DNA of 27,052 bases, from NCBI GenBank assembly GCA_021827225.1, contig JAKAXG010000005.1, positions 1 through 27,052 of the forward strand, given 5' to 3'. The stretch's first letter is position 1, and every line of letters begins with the position of its first letter. Positions 13,726-23,132 of this stretch are shown here, piece after piece. A program made the translations under genes and the position numbers. This DNA is from Actinomycetes bacterium (GTDB taxonomy: Bacteria; Actinomycetota; Acidimicrobiia; Acidimicrobiales; Palsa-688). The notes under the pieces are model-generated. The model was not told the DNA's origin, searched no databases, and saw nothing but the letters and a program-made list of their open reading frames with translations.

Positions 13726-16700
13726 TCCTGTACCTCACCAACGCCCCCAGCGAGATCCTCGCCCTGCGGTCCCTCGTCGAGGGCCTGCCCGCCGGCTTCC
13801 CCCCGGTGCGGGCCGCCCAGACCGACCGGCTGGACGGGCCGCCGGATCTCGACGGTGTCCGGGTGGTGCTGGTCAGGCTGCTCGGCGGGGCCAACTCGTG
13901 GCGGGAGCCGTTCGAGGCGCTGCGCCGGCGGTGCGCGGCCGGGGGCGTCCCGCTTCTGGCCTTCGGCGGGGAGGCGGCCCCCGACGCCGAGCTGACGGCC
14001 GCGTCGAGCGTGCCGAGCGCCACCGTGGCGCAGGCCTTCGAGTACCTGGTCCACGGCGGGCTGTCCAACCTGGAGCACATGCTGCGGTTCGTGTCCGACA
14101 CGGTGGCCATGACCGGCTTCGGCTTCGATCCGCCCACCCCCGTGCCGACCACCGGCGTCTACCACCGGAGCGGGAACGGCGACGGGCCGCTGGTCGCCGT
14201 GCTTTTCTACCGGGCCCACCTGATAGCCGGTAACACCCTGTTCGTGGACGACCTGTGCCGGGCGGTGGAGCAACGGGGCGGCCGGGCGGCCGCGGTGTGG
14301 GCCTACTCGCTGAGGCCCGGCCCCGACGGCCGGGTGGAGGCGCTGGAGCTGCTGGCGGACCTGCGCCCCGACGCGGTCATCACCACCGTGCTGGTGTCGG
14401 GTTCGTCGGCCGAGGACGGCCTGGCGTGGGACGCCTCGGCCATCGGGTCACTGGGGGTGCCGGTGGTGCAGGCGGTGACGGCCACCGGCAGCCGGGAGGA
14501 GTGGGAGGCCTCCGACGCCGGGCTGGCACCGCTCGACGTGGCCATGCGGGTGGCCATCCCGGAGTTCGACGGGCGCATCGTCACGGTCCCGTTCTCCTTC
14601 AACGAGGAGGTCGACGACGGCGACGCCCTGGGCACGCCGGTCACCGCCTACCGCACCGTCGCCGACCGGGTGGGGCGGGTCGCCGGCGTGGCGCTGCGCC
14701 TGGCCCGGCTGCGGGCGGTGCCCCCCGCCGAGCGCAAGGTGGCCGTCGTGCTATCGGCCTACCCGACCCGCCGCAGCCGGATCGGCAACGCCGTGGCCCT
14801 CGACACGCCGGCGTCGGTGGTCGAACTGCTGCACGCCCTGGACGGCGCCGGCTACCGGGTCGAGCGGATCCCGGCGTCGGGGGACGAGCTGATGGCCGAG
14901 CTGATCGACAGCTTCTCCTACGACCGGGAGGCGCTGACCGACGACCAGCTGCGCCGGGCCCCCGGGCGCTGGTCCGCCGGGGAGTACCGGCGCTGGTGGG
15001 CCGGCGTCGACGAGGAGAGGCGAGCCGCGGTGGAGGAGGCGTGGGGGGAGGCGCCCGGGGCGGTGTACCGCGACCCGGCGTCGGGCGACCTGGTCTTCGC
15101 CGGGCTGGACCTCGGCGGGGTGCTGGTCACGGTGCAGCCTCCGCGGGGCTTCGGGGAGAACCCGGTGGCCGTCTACCACTCGCCGGACCTGCCACCCACC
15201 CACCACTACCTGGGTTTCTACCGGTGGATCGACCAGGGCTGGGGCGCCGACGCCGTCGTGCACGTCGGCAAGCACGGGACGCTCGAGTGGCTGCCCGGCA
15301 AGGGCGTCGGGTTGTCGGCCCGGTGCTGGCCGGACGTGGCCCTGGGCGACATGCCCCTGGTGTACCCCTTCGTGGTCAACGACCCGGGGGAGGGGACCCA
15401 GGCCAAGCGGCGGGCCCACGCCACCATCGTCGACCATCTGCTGCCGCCGATGACCAGGGCCGACACCTATGACGACATCGCCCGTCTGGAGCAGCTGCTC
15501 GACGAGTACGCGCAGGTGGCCTCGCTCGACCCGTCGAAGCTGCCGGCCATCCGGAAAAAGGTGTGGGATCTGCTGGTGGCCGCCCAACTCCACCAGGACA
15601 TCGGGGTGCTCGACGCCCCTTCCGGCGACGCGTTCGACGAGCTGATCAACCACATCGACGGGTACCTCTGCGAGCTCAAGGACGCCCAGATACGCGGCGG
15701 GCTGCACACCCTCGGCCGGGCGCCGGCGGGGGAGGAGCGGCTGGACCTGCTGCTGGCCCTGACCCGCCTGCCGCAGCCGTCGGTGCCGTCCCTGCGCCAG
15801 GCCGTGGCCGGACGGCTGGGGGTCGGCCTGGAGGCCCGCCACGACGTCGACCGGGTGGAGTCCGAGTGCCGGTCCCTGCTGTCGGGGGCGGCCGGGCCCG
15901 GCTCGGACGAGGAGCGGGCCGTCCTGGCCTGGGTGGCCGGCACCGTCGAACCGGCGCTGGACGCCACCACCGCGGAGATCGACAGCGTGCTGGCCGCCCT
16001 CGACGGGCGCTGGGTGCCGCCGGGGCCGAGCGGGGCGCCGACCCGGGGGATGGCCCACGTCCTGCCCACGGGCCGCAACTTCTACTCGGTGGACCCCAAG
16101 GCCCTGCCCTCGCCGCTGGCCTGGGAGGTGGGCTGCGCCCTCGCCGACCGGCTCCTGGAACGCCATCTCGAGGAGGAGGGCCGCTACCCCCACAGCGTGG
16201 GCCTGGTGGTGTGGGGCACCGCGGCCATGCGCACCGGCGGCGACGACGTGGCGGAGGCGCTGGCCCTGATGGGTGTGCGCCCGGTGTGGGCGCCGGAATC
16301 CGGGCGGGTGACCGGAGTCGAGCTCATACCCGACGGCGAGCTGGGCCGGCCCCGCGTGGACGTGGTGCTGCGCATCTCCGGGTTCTTCCGGGACGCCTTC
16401 CCGCATCTGATCGGGCTCCTCGACGACGCGGTGGCCCTGGCCGGCTTCGCCGACGGCGACCCGCGGATCTTCGGGGCCAAGCCCGGCGCCTACGGCTCGG
16501 GGATCCTGCCGCTGCTGGAGAGCCGGAACTGGCGCAGCGACGAGGACCTGGCCGAGGTGTACACCGCCTGGAGCGGCTACGGCTACAGCCGGTCGGCCAT
16601 GGGGGTGCCGGCCGCCGACGCCATGAAGCGGCGCTTCTCCCGCATCGAGGTGGCCGTCAAGAACCAGGACAACCGGGAGCACGACATCTTCGACTCCGAC

Positions 16701-17177
16701 GACTACCTGCAGGACCACGGCGGGATGATCGCCACCATCAGGGTGCTGTCCGGCCGGGAACCGAAGGCGGTCTTCGGGGATTCGGCCAACCCGGCCGCGC
16801 CCCGGGTGCGCAGCCTGGCGGAGGAGGCGGCCCGGGTGGTCCGCACCCGGGTGCTCAACCCCAAGTGGATCTCGGCCATGACCCGCCACGGCTACAAGGG
16901 GGCGTTCGAGCTGGCGGCGACGGTGGACTACCTGTACGGCTACGACGCCACCGCCCACGTGGTGGAGGACTGGATGTACGAGAAGGTGACCGAGTCCTAC
17001 GTCGCCGACCCCGAGGTGCGGAAGTTCCTGGAGAGCTCCAACCCGTGGGCGCTGCGGGCCATGGCCGAACGCCTCCTGGAGGCGTCCGAGCGGGGCCTGT
17101 GGGACGCCTCCGAGCAGGCGCTTCAGACGCTGCGCTCCGCCGTGCTCGAGGCCGAGGGCTGGGAGGAGGGCCGGTGA
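13722..17177 (+). CDS. cobN: Cobaltochelatase subunit CobN
   Basis: An 1151-aa large chelatase subunit of the CobN / BchH family, which binds the corrin and carries out ATP-dependent cobalt insertion into hydrogenobyrinic acid a,c-diamide. Visible landmarks: the N-terminal [33 protein letters not shown], the central [13 protein letters not shown] and [46 protein letters not shown], and the C-terminal [41 protein letters not shown] and [18 protein letters not shown]. The length is near that of actinobacterial CobN proteins. The start GTG 13722 overlaps the cobQ stop. The stop overlaps the chlID-type gene, supporting subunit coupling. Confidence 0.97.
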   Translation: MILYLTNAPSEILALRSLVEGLPAGFPPVRAAQTDRLDGPPDLDGVRVVLVRLLGGANSWREPFEALRRRCAAGGVPLLAFGGEAAPDAELTAASSVPSATVAQAFEYLVHGGLSNLEHMLRFVSDTVAMTGFGFDPPTPVPTTGVYHRSGNGDGPLVAVLFYRAHLIAGNTLFVDDLCRAVEQRGGRAAAVWAYSLRPGPDGRVEALELLADLRPDAVITTVLVSGSSAEDGLAWDASAIGSLGVPVVQAVTATGSREEWEASDAGLAPLDVAMRVAIPEFDGRIVTVPFSFNEEVDDGDALGTPVTAYRTVADRVGRVAGVALRLARLRAVPPAERKVAVVLSAYPTRRSRIGNAVALDTPASVVELLHALDGAGYRVERIPASGDELMAELIDSFSYDREALTDDQLRRAPGRWSAGEYRRWWAGVDEERRAAVEEAWGEAPGAVYRDPASGDLVFAGLDLGGVLVTVQPPRGFGENPVAVYHSPDLPPTHHYLGFYRWIDQGWGADAVVHVGKHGTLEWLPGKGVGLSARCWPDVALGDMPLVYPFVVNDPGEGTQAKRRAHATIVDHLLPPMTRADTYDDIARLEQLLDEYAQVASLDPSKLPAIRKKVWDLLVAAQLHQDIGVLDAPSGDAFDELINHIDGYLCELKDAQIRGGLHTLGRAPAGEERLDLLLALTRLPQPSVPSLRQAVAGRLGVGLEARHDVDRVESECRSLLSGAAGPGSDEERAVLAWVAGTVEPALDATTAEIDSVLAALDGRWVPPGPSGAPTRGMAHVLPTGRNFYSVDPKALPSPLAWEVGCALADRLLERHLEEEGRYPHSVGLVVWGTAAMRTGGDDVAEALALMGVRPVWAPESGRVTGVELIPDGELGRPRVDVVLRISGFFRDAFPHLIGLLDDAVALAGFADGDPRIFGAKPGAYGSGILPLLESRNWRSDEDLAEVYTAWSGYGYSRSAMGVPAADAMKRRFSRIEVAVKNQDNREHDIFDSDDYLQDHGGMIATIRVLSGREPKAVFGDSANPAAPRVRSLAEEAARVVRTRVLNPKWISAMTRHGYKGAFELAATVDYLYGYDATAHVVEDWMYEKVTESYVADPEVRKFLESSNPWALRAMAERLLEASERGLWDASEQALQTLRSAVLEAEGWEEGR

Positions 17178-18946
17178 GCGCCGACCTGCTGCCCTTCTCG
17201 GCGGTGGTGGGCCAGGAGGAGGCCAAGCTGGCCCTGATCCTCAACGCCTGCGAACCGCGCGTCGGCGGGGTGCTGCTCCGGGGCGACAAGGGCAGCGCCA
17301 AGACCACGCTGGCCCGGGGGCTGGCCCGGCTGCTGCCCGGCGCCGCCCCGTTCGTGGAGCTGCCGGTCGGCGCCACCGAGGACCGGGTGGTCGGCACGCT
17401 GGACCTGGGCGCCGCCCTCACCGCCGGCGAGAAGCGCTTCGACCCGGGGCTGCTCCACGCCGCCCACGGCGGGGTGCTCTACGTGGACGAGATCAACCTG
17501 CTTCCCGACCACCTGGTCGACGTGCTGCTCGACGTGGCGGCCAGCGGCGTCAACCGGGTGGAGCGCGAAGGGGTCTCCCACTCGCATCCCAGCCGGTTCC
17601 TGCTGGTGGGCTCCATGAACCCGGAGGAGGGCGACCTGAGGCCGCAGCTGCTGGACCGCTTCGGCCTGGCCGTCGACGTGCGCACCCCCACCGACCCGGC
17701 GGTGCGCACCGAGGCGGTGCGCCGGCGACTGGCCTTCGACTCCGATCCGGCCGCCGTCCGCCGCCGGTACGGCCCCGACGACGACCGGCTGGGGGACCGG
17801 CTGGCTTCCGTCCGGCCCGGGCGGATCCCCCCCGAACTGGTGGAGGCGGTGGCTGCCCTGTGCGCTTCGGTGGGAGCGGAGGGGCTGCGGGCGGACCTGA
17901 CCATCTGCCGGGCCGCCGGGGCCCTGGCCGGCTGGGAGGGCCGGGAGGAGGTGACGGCCGACGACGTCCGCCGGGTGGCCCCGCTGGCCCTGGCCCACCG
18001 GGCCCGGCGGGACCCGCTCGACCCGGGCCAGCTGGACCGGCCCCGGCTGGAGGAGGCCCTGGACGAGACGCTCGGGGCGGAACCGGACCGGGACGGCGGG
18101 GAGGAGCAGACGGCCGCCCCGGCCGCCGCCGACGCCCCGGCCGTCGCCGTGGCCGGACGGGACGCCACCTCGGTGGTGAGCGGCCGGCGGAGCAGCGCCC
18201 TCGGGCCGCGGGGCCGCATCATCGGCGACCGGCCGCCCGACGGGCCGGTGACGTCGGTGGCGGTGGCGGCCACGGTCCGCCGGGCCGCCGGCCGTCACGC
18301 CGGGGCGGCCGGCCCGGTCACCGTCGAGGCCCAGGACCTCCGCCAGGCGGTCCGCCGGCACCGCACCGCCAACCTGATCGTGATCGCCGTCGACGCGTCC
18401 GGGTCCATGGGCGCCGAGCAGCGGATGGCGACGGCCAAGGGGGTGGTGATCGCCCTGCTGCGCGACGCCTACCAGCGGCGGGACCTGGTGTCGCTGGTGT
18501 CGTTCCGGGGAGAAACCGCCGAGGTGCTGCTCCGCCCGACCGGCAGCGTGGAGGTGGCCCGGGCCCGGCTCACCGACCTGCCGACGGGCGGGCGGACCCC
18601 GCTCGCCGCCGGACTGCGTACCGCCCTGGAGGTGGCCACCGCCCCCGGCCGTTCCGAGTCGCACCGCCCGATCCTGGTGGTGATCACCGACGCCCGGGCC
18701 ACCGGCGGGGCGCCCGGCGAGGACCCTGTGGCGGCGGCCACCGCCGCCGCCGACACCGTCAGGCGCTCGGGGATCACGGCGGTGGTGATCGACGTGGAGG
18801 CGGCGGGTGTGCCGGGCGCGGCCCGCCTCGGCCTGGCCGCCGACCTGGCCAGGTCCATGGGGGCGTCGTACGTCCCCATGGGCGAGCTGACGGTGGAGGC
18901 CGTCGAGGGCCTGGTGCGCCGCATGGCCGGCGGCGGCGGGCGGTAA
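17174..18946 (+). CDS. Fused ChlI/ChlD-type chelatase AAA+ / VWA subunit
   Basis: A 590-aa protein joining an AAA+ ATPase like BchI/ChlI to a von Willebrand A domain like BchD/ChlD. Walker A is GDKGSAKTT (37-45), and Walker B is [10 protein letters not shown] near residue 104. [24 protein letters not shown] carries sensor and arginine-finger features. A linker rich in Ala, Pro, Asp and Glu (about 295-335) leads to the VWA domain with the metal-binding motif DASGSMG (407-413). Such proteins are usually labelled magnesium chelatase. Next to cobN, and with no porphyrin or chlorophyll genes, it is better read as the ATPase partner of cobaltochelatase. The GTG start 17174 overlaps the cobN stop. 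The TAA stop lies inside the likely -10 of adk. Confidence 0.93.
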   Translation: MSADLLPFSAVVGQEEAKLALILNACEPRVGGVLLRGDKGSAKTTLARGLARLLPGAAPFVELPVGATEDRVVGTLDLGAALTAGEKRFDPGLLHAAHGGVLYVDEINLLPDHLVDVLLDVAASGVNRVEREGVSHSHPSRFLLVGSMNPEEGDLRPQLLDRFGLAVDVRTPTDPAVRTEAVRRRLAFDSDPAAVRRRYGPDDDRLGDRLASVRPGRIPPELVEAVAALCASVGAEGLRADLTICRAAGALAGWEGREEVTADDVRRVAPLALAHRARRDPLDPGQLDRPRLEEALDETLGAEPDRDGGEEQTAAPAAADAPAVAVAGRDATSVVSGRRSSALGPRGRIIGDRPPDGPVTSVAVAATVRRAAGRHAGAAGPVTVEAQDLRQAVRRHRTANLIVIAVDASGSMGAEQRMATAKGVVIALLRDAYQRRDLVSLVSFRGETAEVLLRPTGSVEVARARLTDLPTGGRTPLAAGLRTALEVATAPGRSESHRPILVVITDARATGGAPGEDPVAAATAAADTVRRSGITAVVIDVEAAGVPGAARLGLAADLARSMGASYVPMGELTVEAVEGLVRRMAGGGGR

Positions 18947-18957
18947 GGTCAGGCGAA
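18944..18957 (+). promoter_or_regulatory. Putative leaderless adk promoter overlapping the chlID-type stop
   Basis: TAAGGT (18944-18949) matches a -10 hexamer and contains the TAA stop of the preceding gene. Seven nt separate it from the adk ATG. AAGG could also act as a poor ribosome site, so adk may be read either from this promoter or from the cob operon. Confidence 0.4.
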
Positions 18958-19541
18958 TGCGCCTCCTCATGGTCGCCCCGCCGGGCGCGGGCAAGGGAAC
19001 GCAGGCCACCAGGCTGGCCTCCCACTACGGCATCGCCCACCTGTCGAGCGGTGACCTGTTCCGGCGGGAGATCGCGGCCGGCACCCGGATCGGCCAGGAG
19101 GCCGCCGGCTACCTGAGCCGGGGTGATCTGGTGCCCGACCATCTGGTCATGGAGATACTGGCCGGCCCGATCCTGGAGGCGGCGGCGCAGGGCGGGTACG
19201 TCCTCGACGGCTTCCCCCGCACCCTCGCCCAGGCGGAGGAGGCCTACGAGATGGCCCGGCGGGTGGCCGGAGTGGAGCTGCAGGCCGTGGTCCACCTGGA
19301 GGTCGGCCGCGACGAGCTGCGCCGGCGGCTGCTCCACCGGGCCGAGACCGACGGCCGGCGCGACGACACGGAGTCGGTGATCGAGCACCGCCTCGACGTC
19401 TACGACTCGGAGACGGCCCCCATGCTGGACTTCTACGCCGGCCGGGGGCTGGTGGTCGACATCGACGGCGACCAGCCGGTCAGCGAGGTCTTCTCGGCCA
19501 TCGTCGGCGCCATCGACGCCCTCCGGGCCGGTCTGTCCTAG
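18957..19541 (+). CDS. adk: Adenylate kinase (short-LID type)
   Basis: A 194-aa nucleoside-monophosphate kinase converting ATP + AMP to 2 ADP in the cytoplasm. The P-loop APPGAGKGTQ is at 7-16. LSSGDLFRREI is the AMP-binding site, GYVLDGFPRTLAQAE follows, and RRLLHRAETDGRRDDTESVIEHRL is the compact LID region without zinc-binding cysteines, the short type common in actinobacteria. ATG 18957 starts 10 nt after the previous stop. It is not in the usual secY-adk-map ribosomal-protein context, so it may be a second copy. Its stop overlaps the stop of the convergent thioredoxin-like gene. Confidence 0.92.
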   Translation: MRLLMVAPPGAGKGTQATRLASHYGIAHLSSGDLFRREIAAGTRIGQEAAGYLSRGDLVPDHLVMEILAGPILEAAAQGGYVLDGFPRTLAQAEEAYEMARRVAGVELQAVVHLEVGRDELRRRLLHRAETDGRRDDTESVIEHRLDVYDSETAPMLDFYAGRGLVVDIDGDQPVSEVFSAIVGAIDALRAGLS

Positions 19542-19909
19542 GCCGGGCCCTCGGCGACCACCACACCGCCCGCGACCCGCACCTTCCACGGTGCCGGCCC
19601 GGCGGCGTAGGCGAACCAGCTGTCGCTGGACATGACCACCCGCACGCCCTCGGGGGCCAGCTCCGCGACCTTGCGCCGGCTCTCGGTGGACGGGTCCGGG
19701 GTGACCACCACGGCGCGCTCGGCGGTCACCGTCGGCCACAGCGGGCGGCACGGCTCGCACGACGAGGTGAGGAAGTACACGGTGAGCCCCTCCGGGTCGA
19801 CCGACACCGGGCGCCCGGCCGGGTCGACCCCCTCCAGGGCGCCCGCCGGCTGGCCCAGGCGGGACGGGCGGGCGGGCCCGGTCGGGCGGCGCAAGCGGCG
19901 GAACAGCAC
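19538..19909 (-). CDS. Thioredoxin-like small protein with CxxC motif
   Basis: A 123-aa protein with an N-terminal basic stretch (MLFRRLRRP). A short segment resembling the TlpA/AhpC-TSA entry follows, then the redox motif SSCEPCRPLW with C51 and C54 after a hydrophobic strand (LTVYFL). The rest (AERAVVVTPDPSTESRRKVAEL, VMSSDSWFAYAAG, VRVAGGVVVAEGPA) fits the later strands and helices of a thioredoxin fold. There is no clear signal peptide or lipobox, although the basic N-terminus leaves localisation open. I chose GTG 19909 because TAGCTT lies 7 nt upstream, the leaderless spacing seen elsewhere here; a TTG at 19918 would add three residues. It converges on adk with a shared CTAG at the two stops. 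Confidence 0.75.
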   Translation of the reverse strand: MLFRRLRRPTGPARPSRLGQPAGALEGVDPAGRPVSVDPEGLTVYFLTSSCEPCRPLWPTVTAERAVVVTPDPSTESRRKVAELAPEGVRVVMSSDSWFAYAAGPAPWKVRVAGGVVVAEGPA

Positions 19910-19916
19910 GGTGGGC

Positions 19917-19922
19917 AAGCTA
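19917..19922 (-). promoter_or_regulatory. Putative -10 for the thioredoxin-like gene
   Basis: TAGCTT on the minus strand (19922-19917) lies 7 nt before GTG 19909. It overlaps the alternative TTG start, which would make that longer start untranslatable if transcription begins about 7 nt downstream of the -10. Confidence 0.4.
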
Positions 19923-19968
19923 CCGCCCGGAATCGACTGCGCCCCCCGGGGCGTGCAAGTCTGCCCGG

Positions 19969-20625
19969 GTGAGAATCGGAGTCATCGGAGGTACCGGACC
20001 GGCCGGGCAGGCCGTGGCCGTGCAGTTCGCCGGGATCGGCATCGAGTCGGTGGTCGGCTCGCGGGCCATGGACCGGGCCGAGGAGACCGTCGCCGCCCTG
20101 CGGGAGCGCTACGCCGGGCGGGACCTGCCGCTCGTGGCCGGCGAGAACGCGGCCGCCGCCGCCGCCGACCTGGTCGTGGTGGCCACCCCCTGGGACGGGG
20201 TGCTGACCACGCTGGCTCCCCTGGAGGAGGCGCTGGCCGGGAAGATAGTCATATCCATGGCCAACGCCCTCACCCGCTTCGGCAAGGAGATGGTCCCCCT
20301 GCTGCCCCCGACCGGCTCGGTGGCCGTGGCGGTGGCCCGGGTGCTGCCCCGGTCCCGGGTCGTCGGCGCCTTCCACCACCTGCCGGCCGGCCCGTGGAGC
20401 GACCTCGACCACCCCCTCGACGCCGACGTGCTGGTCTTCTCCGACGACCGGGAGGCGCGGGCCGAGGTGGTCGCCCTGGTGGACCGGCTCCCCGGGCTGC
20501 GCGGCGTGGAGACGGGCGGCCTGGGCAGCGCCCTGGCCGTCGAGGCGCTGACCCCGGCGCTGCTCGAGGTGAACCGCCGGTACAAGACCCACTCCGCCAT
20601 CCGGATCACCGGCCTGCCGGGATAA
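19969..20625 (+). CDS. npdG: NADPH-dependent F420 reductase
   Basis: A 218-aa Fno/NpdG-type enzyme exchanging hydride between NADP(H) and coenzyme F420. The N-terminal Rossmann motif GVIGGTGPAGQ is at 4-14. GSRAMDRAEE is the region recognising the NADP phosphate. VVVATPWDGV, SMANALTRFG, and GAFHHLPAGPWSDLDHPLDADVLVFSDD are family landmarks, and the C-terminal NRRYKTHSAIRITGL is typical of the group. Start GTG 19969; a weak CAAGTC at 19956-19961 lies 7 nt upstream. It is divergent from the thioredoxin-like gene and 42 nt before thrS. Its presence implies the host makes F420. Confidence 0.92.
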   Translation: MRIGVIGGTGPAGQAVAVQFAGIGIESVVGSRAMDRAEETVAALRERYAGRDLPLVAGENAAAAAADLVVVATPWDGVLTTLAPLEEALAGKIVISMANALTRFGKEMVPLLPPTGSVAVAVARVLPRSRVVGAFHHLPAGPWSDLDHPLDADVLVFSDDREARAEVVALVDRLPGLRGVETGGLGSALAVEALTPALLEVNRRYKTHSAIRITGLPG

Positions 20626-20653
20626 CCGATCGGGACCCTCCCCGGCCGGGCCG

Positions 20654-20667
20654 TATTCTCTACAGCC
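20654..20667 (+). promoter_or_regulatory. Putative leaderless thrS promoter
   Basis: TATTCT (20654-20659) is a good -10 match and lies 8 nt before the GTG start of thrS, with no Shine-Dalgarno sequence. The 42-nt gap after npdG has no room for a T-box leader. Confidence 0.5.
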
Positions 20668-22626
20668 GTGCCTGAACAGATCACCGTCCACCTCCCTGAC
20701 GGATCGGCCCGGGAGCTCCCCGCCGGGTCGACCGGCGCCGATCTGGCCGCGTCCATCGGGCGGGGCCTGGCCAAGGCGGCCGTGGCCGCCGTGGTGGACG
20801 GGCACGAGACCGATCTCACCGCCCCTCTGCCCGACGGGTCCACGGCGGCCATCGTCACCGCCGACAGCCCGGAGGGACGCCACGTGCTGCGCCACTCGAC
20901 GGCGCACGTGATGGCGCAGGCGGTCACCGACCTGTGGCCGGGGGCCCGCTACGCCATCGGGCCTCCGATCGAGAACGGCTTCTACTACGACTTCGAGCTG
21001 CCCGGCGGCGCCCACTTCAGCGACGACGACCTCGGCCGGATAGAGACCCGGATGCGCGAGATCATCGCCGAGAACCAGCCGTTCATCCGGGAGGAGCACA
21101 CCGTCGCCGAGGGGCTCGAGCTCTTCGCCGACCAGCCCTACAAGCTGGAGATCATCGAGGGTGTCGACTCGGCGGAGAGCGACGCCGCCGAGGGCGTCGG
21201 CGGGGGAGCGGTCAGCGCCTACCGCAACAACGACAGGTTCGTCGACCTCTGCCGGGGCCCCCACGTCCCGGCCACCGGGCGGCTGGGCCACTTCAAGCTC
21301 ATGAAGGTGGCGGCCGCCTACTGGCGCGGCGACGAGCGCCGGCCCCAGCTGCAACGCATCTACGGCACCGCGTGGGAGTCCAAGGCGGCGCTCGAGGACC
21401 ATCTTCACCGGCTGGAGGAGGCCGAGAAGCGCGACCACCGCCGGCTGGGAGCAGAGCTGGACCTGTTCCACTTCCCGCCGGAGCTGGGCGGCGGGCTGGT
21501 GGTGTTCCACCCCAAAGGTGGCCTGATCCGCAAGCTGATGGAGGACTACTCCCGGACCGAGCACGAGAAGGGCGGCTACGAGTTCGTCTTCACCCCCCAC
21601 CTGGCCAAGTCCACGCTGTTCGAGATCTCGGGCCACCTGGAGTGGTACGCGGAGGGCATGTACCCGCCCATGGAGCTGGAGGGCGGCACCTACTACCCGA
21701 AGCCCATGAACTGCCCGATGCACATCCTGGTGTACAAGAGCCGCCAGCGCTCCTACCGGGAGCTGCCGCTGCGGCTGTTCGAGTTCGGCACCGTGTACCG
21801 CTTCGAACGTTCCGGGGTGCTGAACGGGCTCCTGCGGGCCCGGGGGTTCACCCAGGACGACTCCCACATCTTCTGCACCCCCGACCAGCTGGCCCCCGAG
21901 CTGGCCGACCTCCTCGGCTTCGTGCTGCGCCTGCTGCGGGCCTTCGGGCTGGAGGACTTCGAGGCGGAGCTGGCCACCCGCCCGGAGAAGTTCGTCGGCG
22001 AGCCCGCCGAGTGGGACGTGGCCACCGAAGCCCTGCGCCAGGCGTTGGAGGCGGCCGAGCTGCCCTACGTCGTCGCCGAGGGGGAGGGGGCGTTCTACGC
22101 CCCGAAGATAGACGTGCACGTCCGGGACGCCATCGGCCGGCGCTGGCAGGTGTCGACCCTGCAGGTCGACTTCCAGGAACCGCAGCGCTTCGACATGGAG
22201 TTCGTCGGCTCGGACAACGCCCGCCACCGGCCGTACATGATCCACCGGGCCCTGTTCGGCTCCATCGAGCGGTTCTTCGGCATCCTGATCGAGCACTACG
22301 CCGGGGCGTTCCCGACCTGGCTGGCCCCGGTGCAGGTCAGCGTGCTGCCGGTACGCACGGACCACCAGCCCTACGCCGACGAGGTGGCCGCCGAGCTGCG
22401 GTCCGCCGGGGCCCGGGTGGAGGTGCTGGCCGCCGACGAGCAGCTCGGCGCCCGGGTCCGCCGGGCCAAGATGGAGAAGGTCCCCTACGTCCTGGTGGTC
22501 GGCGACGACGACGTGGCCGCCCGCACCGTCGGCGTCAACTCCCGCGACCAGGAACGACCCGACCGCGGGGTGGCCCTCGGCGACTTCAGGGACCGGCTGG
22601 TCCGGGAGATCGAGACCCACGGGTGA
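20668..22626 (+). CDS. thrS: Threonine-tRNA ligase
   Basis: A 652-aa class II aminoacyl-tRNA synthetase (EC 6.1.1.3). An N-terminal TGS domain (about 1-65; ITVHLPDGSARELPAG) is followed by the editing domain with HSTAHVMAQAV, and YRNNDRFVDLCRGPHVP. The catalytic core contains YPKPMNCPMHILVYKSRQRSYRELPLR, motif 2 (RFERSGVLNGLLRARGFTQDDSHIFC), and DVHVRDAIGRRWQVSTLQVDFQEPQRF. Motif 3 lies near MIHRALFGSIERFFGILIEHYAG. The C-terminal anticodon-binding domain starts at APVQVSVLPV. Length and order are normal. GTG 20668 gives the standard N-terminus. It is coupled by GTGA to the HIT-family gene, a pair conserved in actinobacteria. Confidence 0.97.
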   Translation: MPEQITVHLPDGSARELPAGSTGADLAASIGRGLAKAAVAAVVDGHETDLTAPLPDGSTAAIVTADSPEGRHVLRHSTAHVMAQAVTDLWPGARYAIGPPIENGFYYDFELPGGAHFSDDDLGRIETRMREIIAENQPFIREEHTVAEGLELFADQPYKLEIIEGVDSAESDAAEGVGGGAVSAYRNNDRFVDLCRGPHVPATGRLGHFKLMKVAAAYWRGDERRPQLQRIYGTAWESKAALEDHLHRLEEAEKRDHRRLGAELDLFHFPPELGGGLVVFHPKGGLIRKLMEDYSRTEHEKGGYEFVFTPHLAKSTLFEISGHLEWYAEGMYPPMELEGGTYYPKPMNCPMHILVYKSRQRSYRELPLRLFEFGTVYRFERSGVLNGLLRARGFTQDDSHIFCTPDQLAPELADLLGFVLRLLRAFGLEDFEAELATRPEKFVGEPAEWDVATEALRQALEAAELPYVVAEGEGAFYAPKIDVHVRDAIGRRWQVSTLQVDFQEPQRFDMEFVGSDNARHRPYMIHRALFGSIERFFGILIEHYAGAFPTWLAPVQVSVLPVRTDHQPYADEVAAELRSAGARVEVLAADEQLGARVRRAKMEKVPYVLVVGDDDVAARTVGVNSRDQERPDRGVALGDFRDRLVREIETHG

Positions 22627-23132
22627 CCGGCCTGGACCGTCTCTGGGCCGGCTGGCGCAGCGAGTACATCGAGGGGGTGGCGTCGGGCCCGGCCGAGCCG
22701 GACGGCTGCGTGTTCTGCGCCATCCTGGCCAGCGGGCTCGACGACGAGGACACCCACGTCCTGTGGCGCCACCCGGCCGGCGTGGCCCTGGCCATCCTCA
22801 ACGCCTACCCCTACGGCAGCGGCCACCTGATGGTCATGCCGGTGCGCCACGTCGCCTCGCCGGAGGACCTGTCCCCGGCCGAGGGGAGCGCCGTGTGGGA
22901 GGGCGTCACCTCGGCGGTGGCGGCGCTGCGGTCCGCCTACCGCCCGGACGGCCTCAACGTGGGGGCCAACCTGGGGCGGGCCGCCGGGGCCGGCGTGCCC
23001 GGCCACTTCCACATGCACGTGCTCCCCCGCTGGGCCGGCGACACCAACTTCATGACCTCGGTGGCCGAGACCAGGGTCCTGCCCGAAGCCCTCGCCACCT
23101 CAGCCAAGAAGATCCGCGCCGCTTGGCGCTAG
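22623..23132 (+). CDS. HIT family nucleotide hydrolase/phosphorylase
   Basis: A 169-aa histidine-triad protein. The active-site motif is HFHMHVLPRW with H128, H130 and H132, where the middle histidine is the expected nucleophile. CVFCAIL (29-35) is the usual N-terminal cysteine pair, and LNAYPYGSGHLMVMPVRHV is the family core strand region. It resembles the actinobacterial Ap4A-phosphorylase-like HIT proteins encoded beside thrS. The GTG start overlaps the thrS stop by 4 nt. The last 33 bp overlap the 3' end of the convergent GT87 gene, so no separate terminator fits between them. Confidence 0.93.
   Translation: MTGLDRLWAGWRSEYIEGVASGPAEPDGCVFCAILASGLDDEDTHVLWRHPAGVALAILNAYPYGSGHLMVMPVRHVASPEDLSPAEGSAVWEGVTSAVAALRSAYRPDGLNVGANLGRAAGAGVPGHFHMHVLPRWAGDTNFMTSVAETRVLPEALATSAKKIRAAWR

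Noticed and set aside
17174..18946. Magnesium chelatase for chlorophyll synthesis
   Set aside because: The AAA+/VWA fusion fits by family, but it is coupled to cobN inside a B12 operon and no porphyrin or chlorophyll genes are present.
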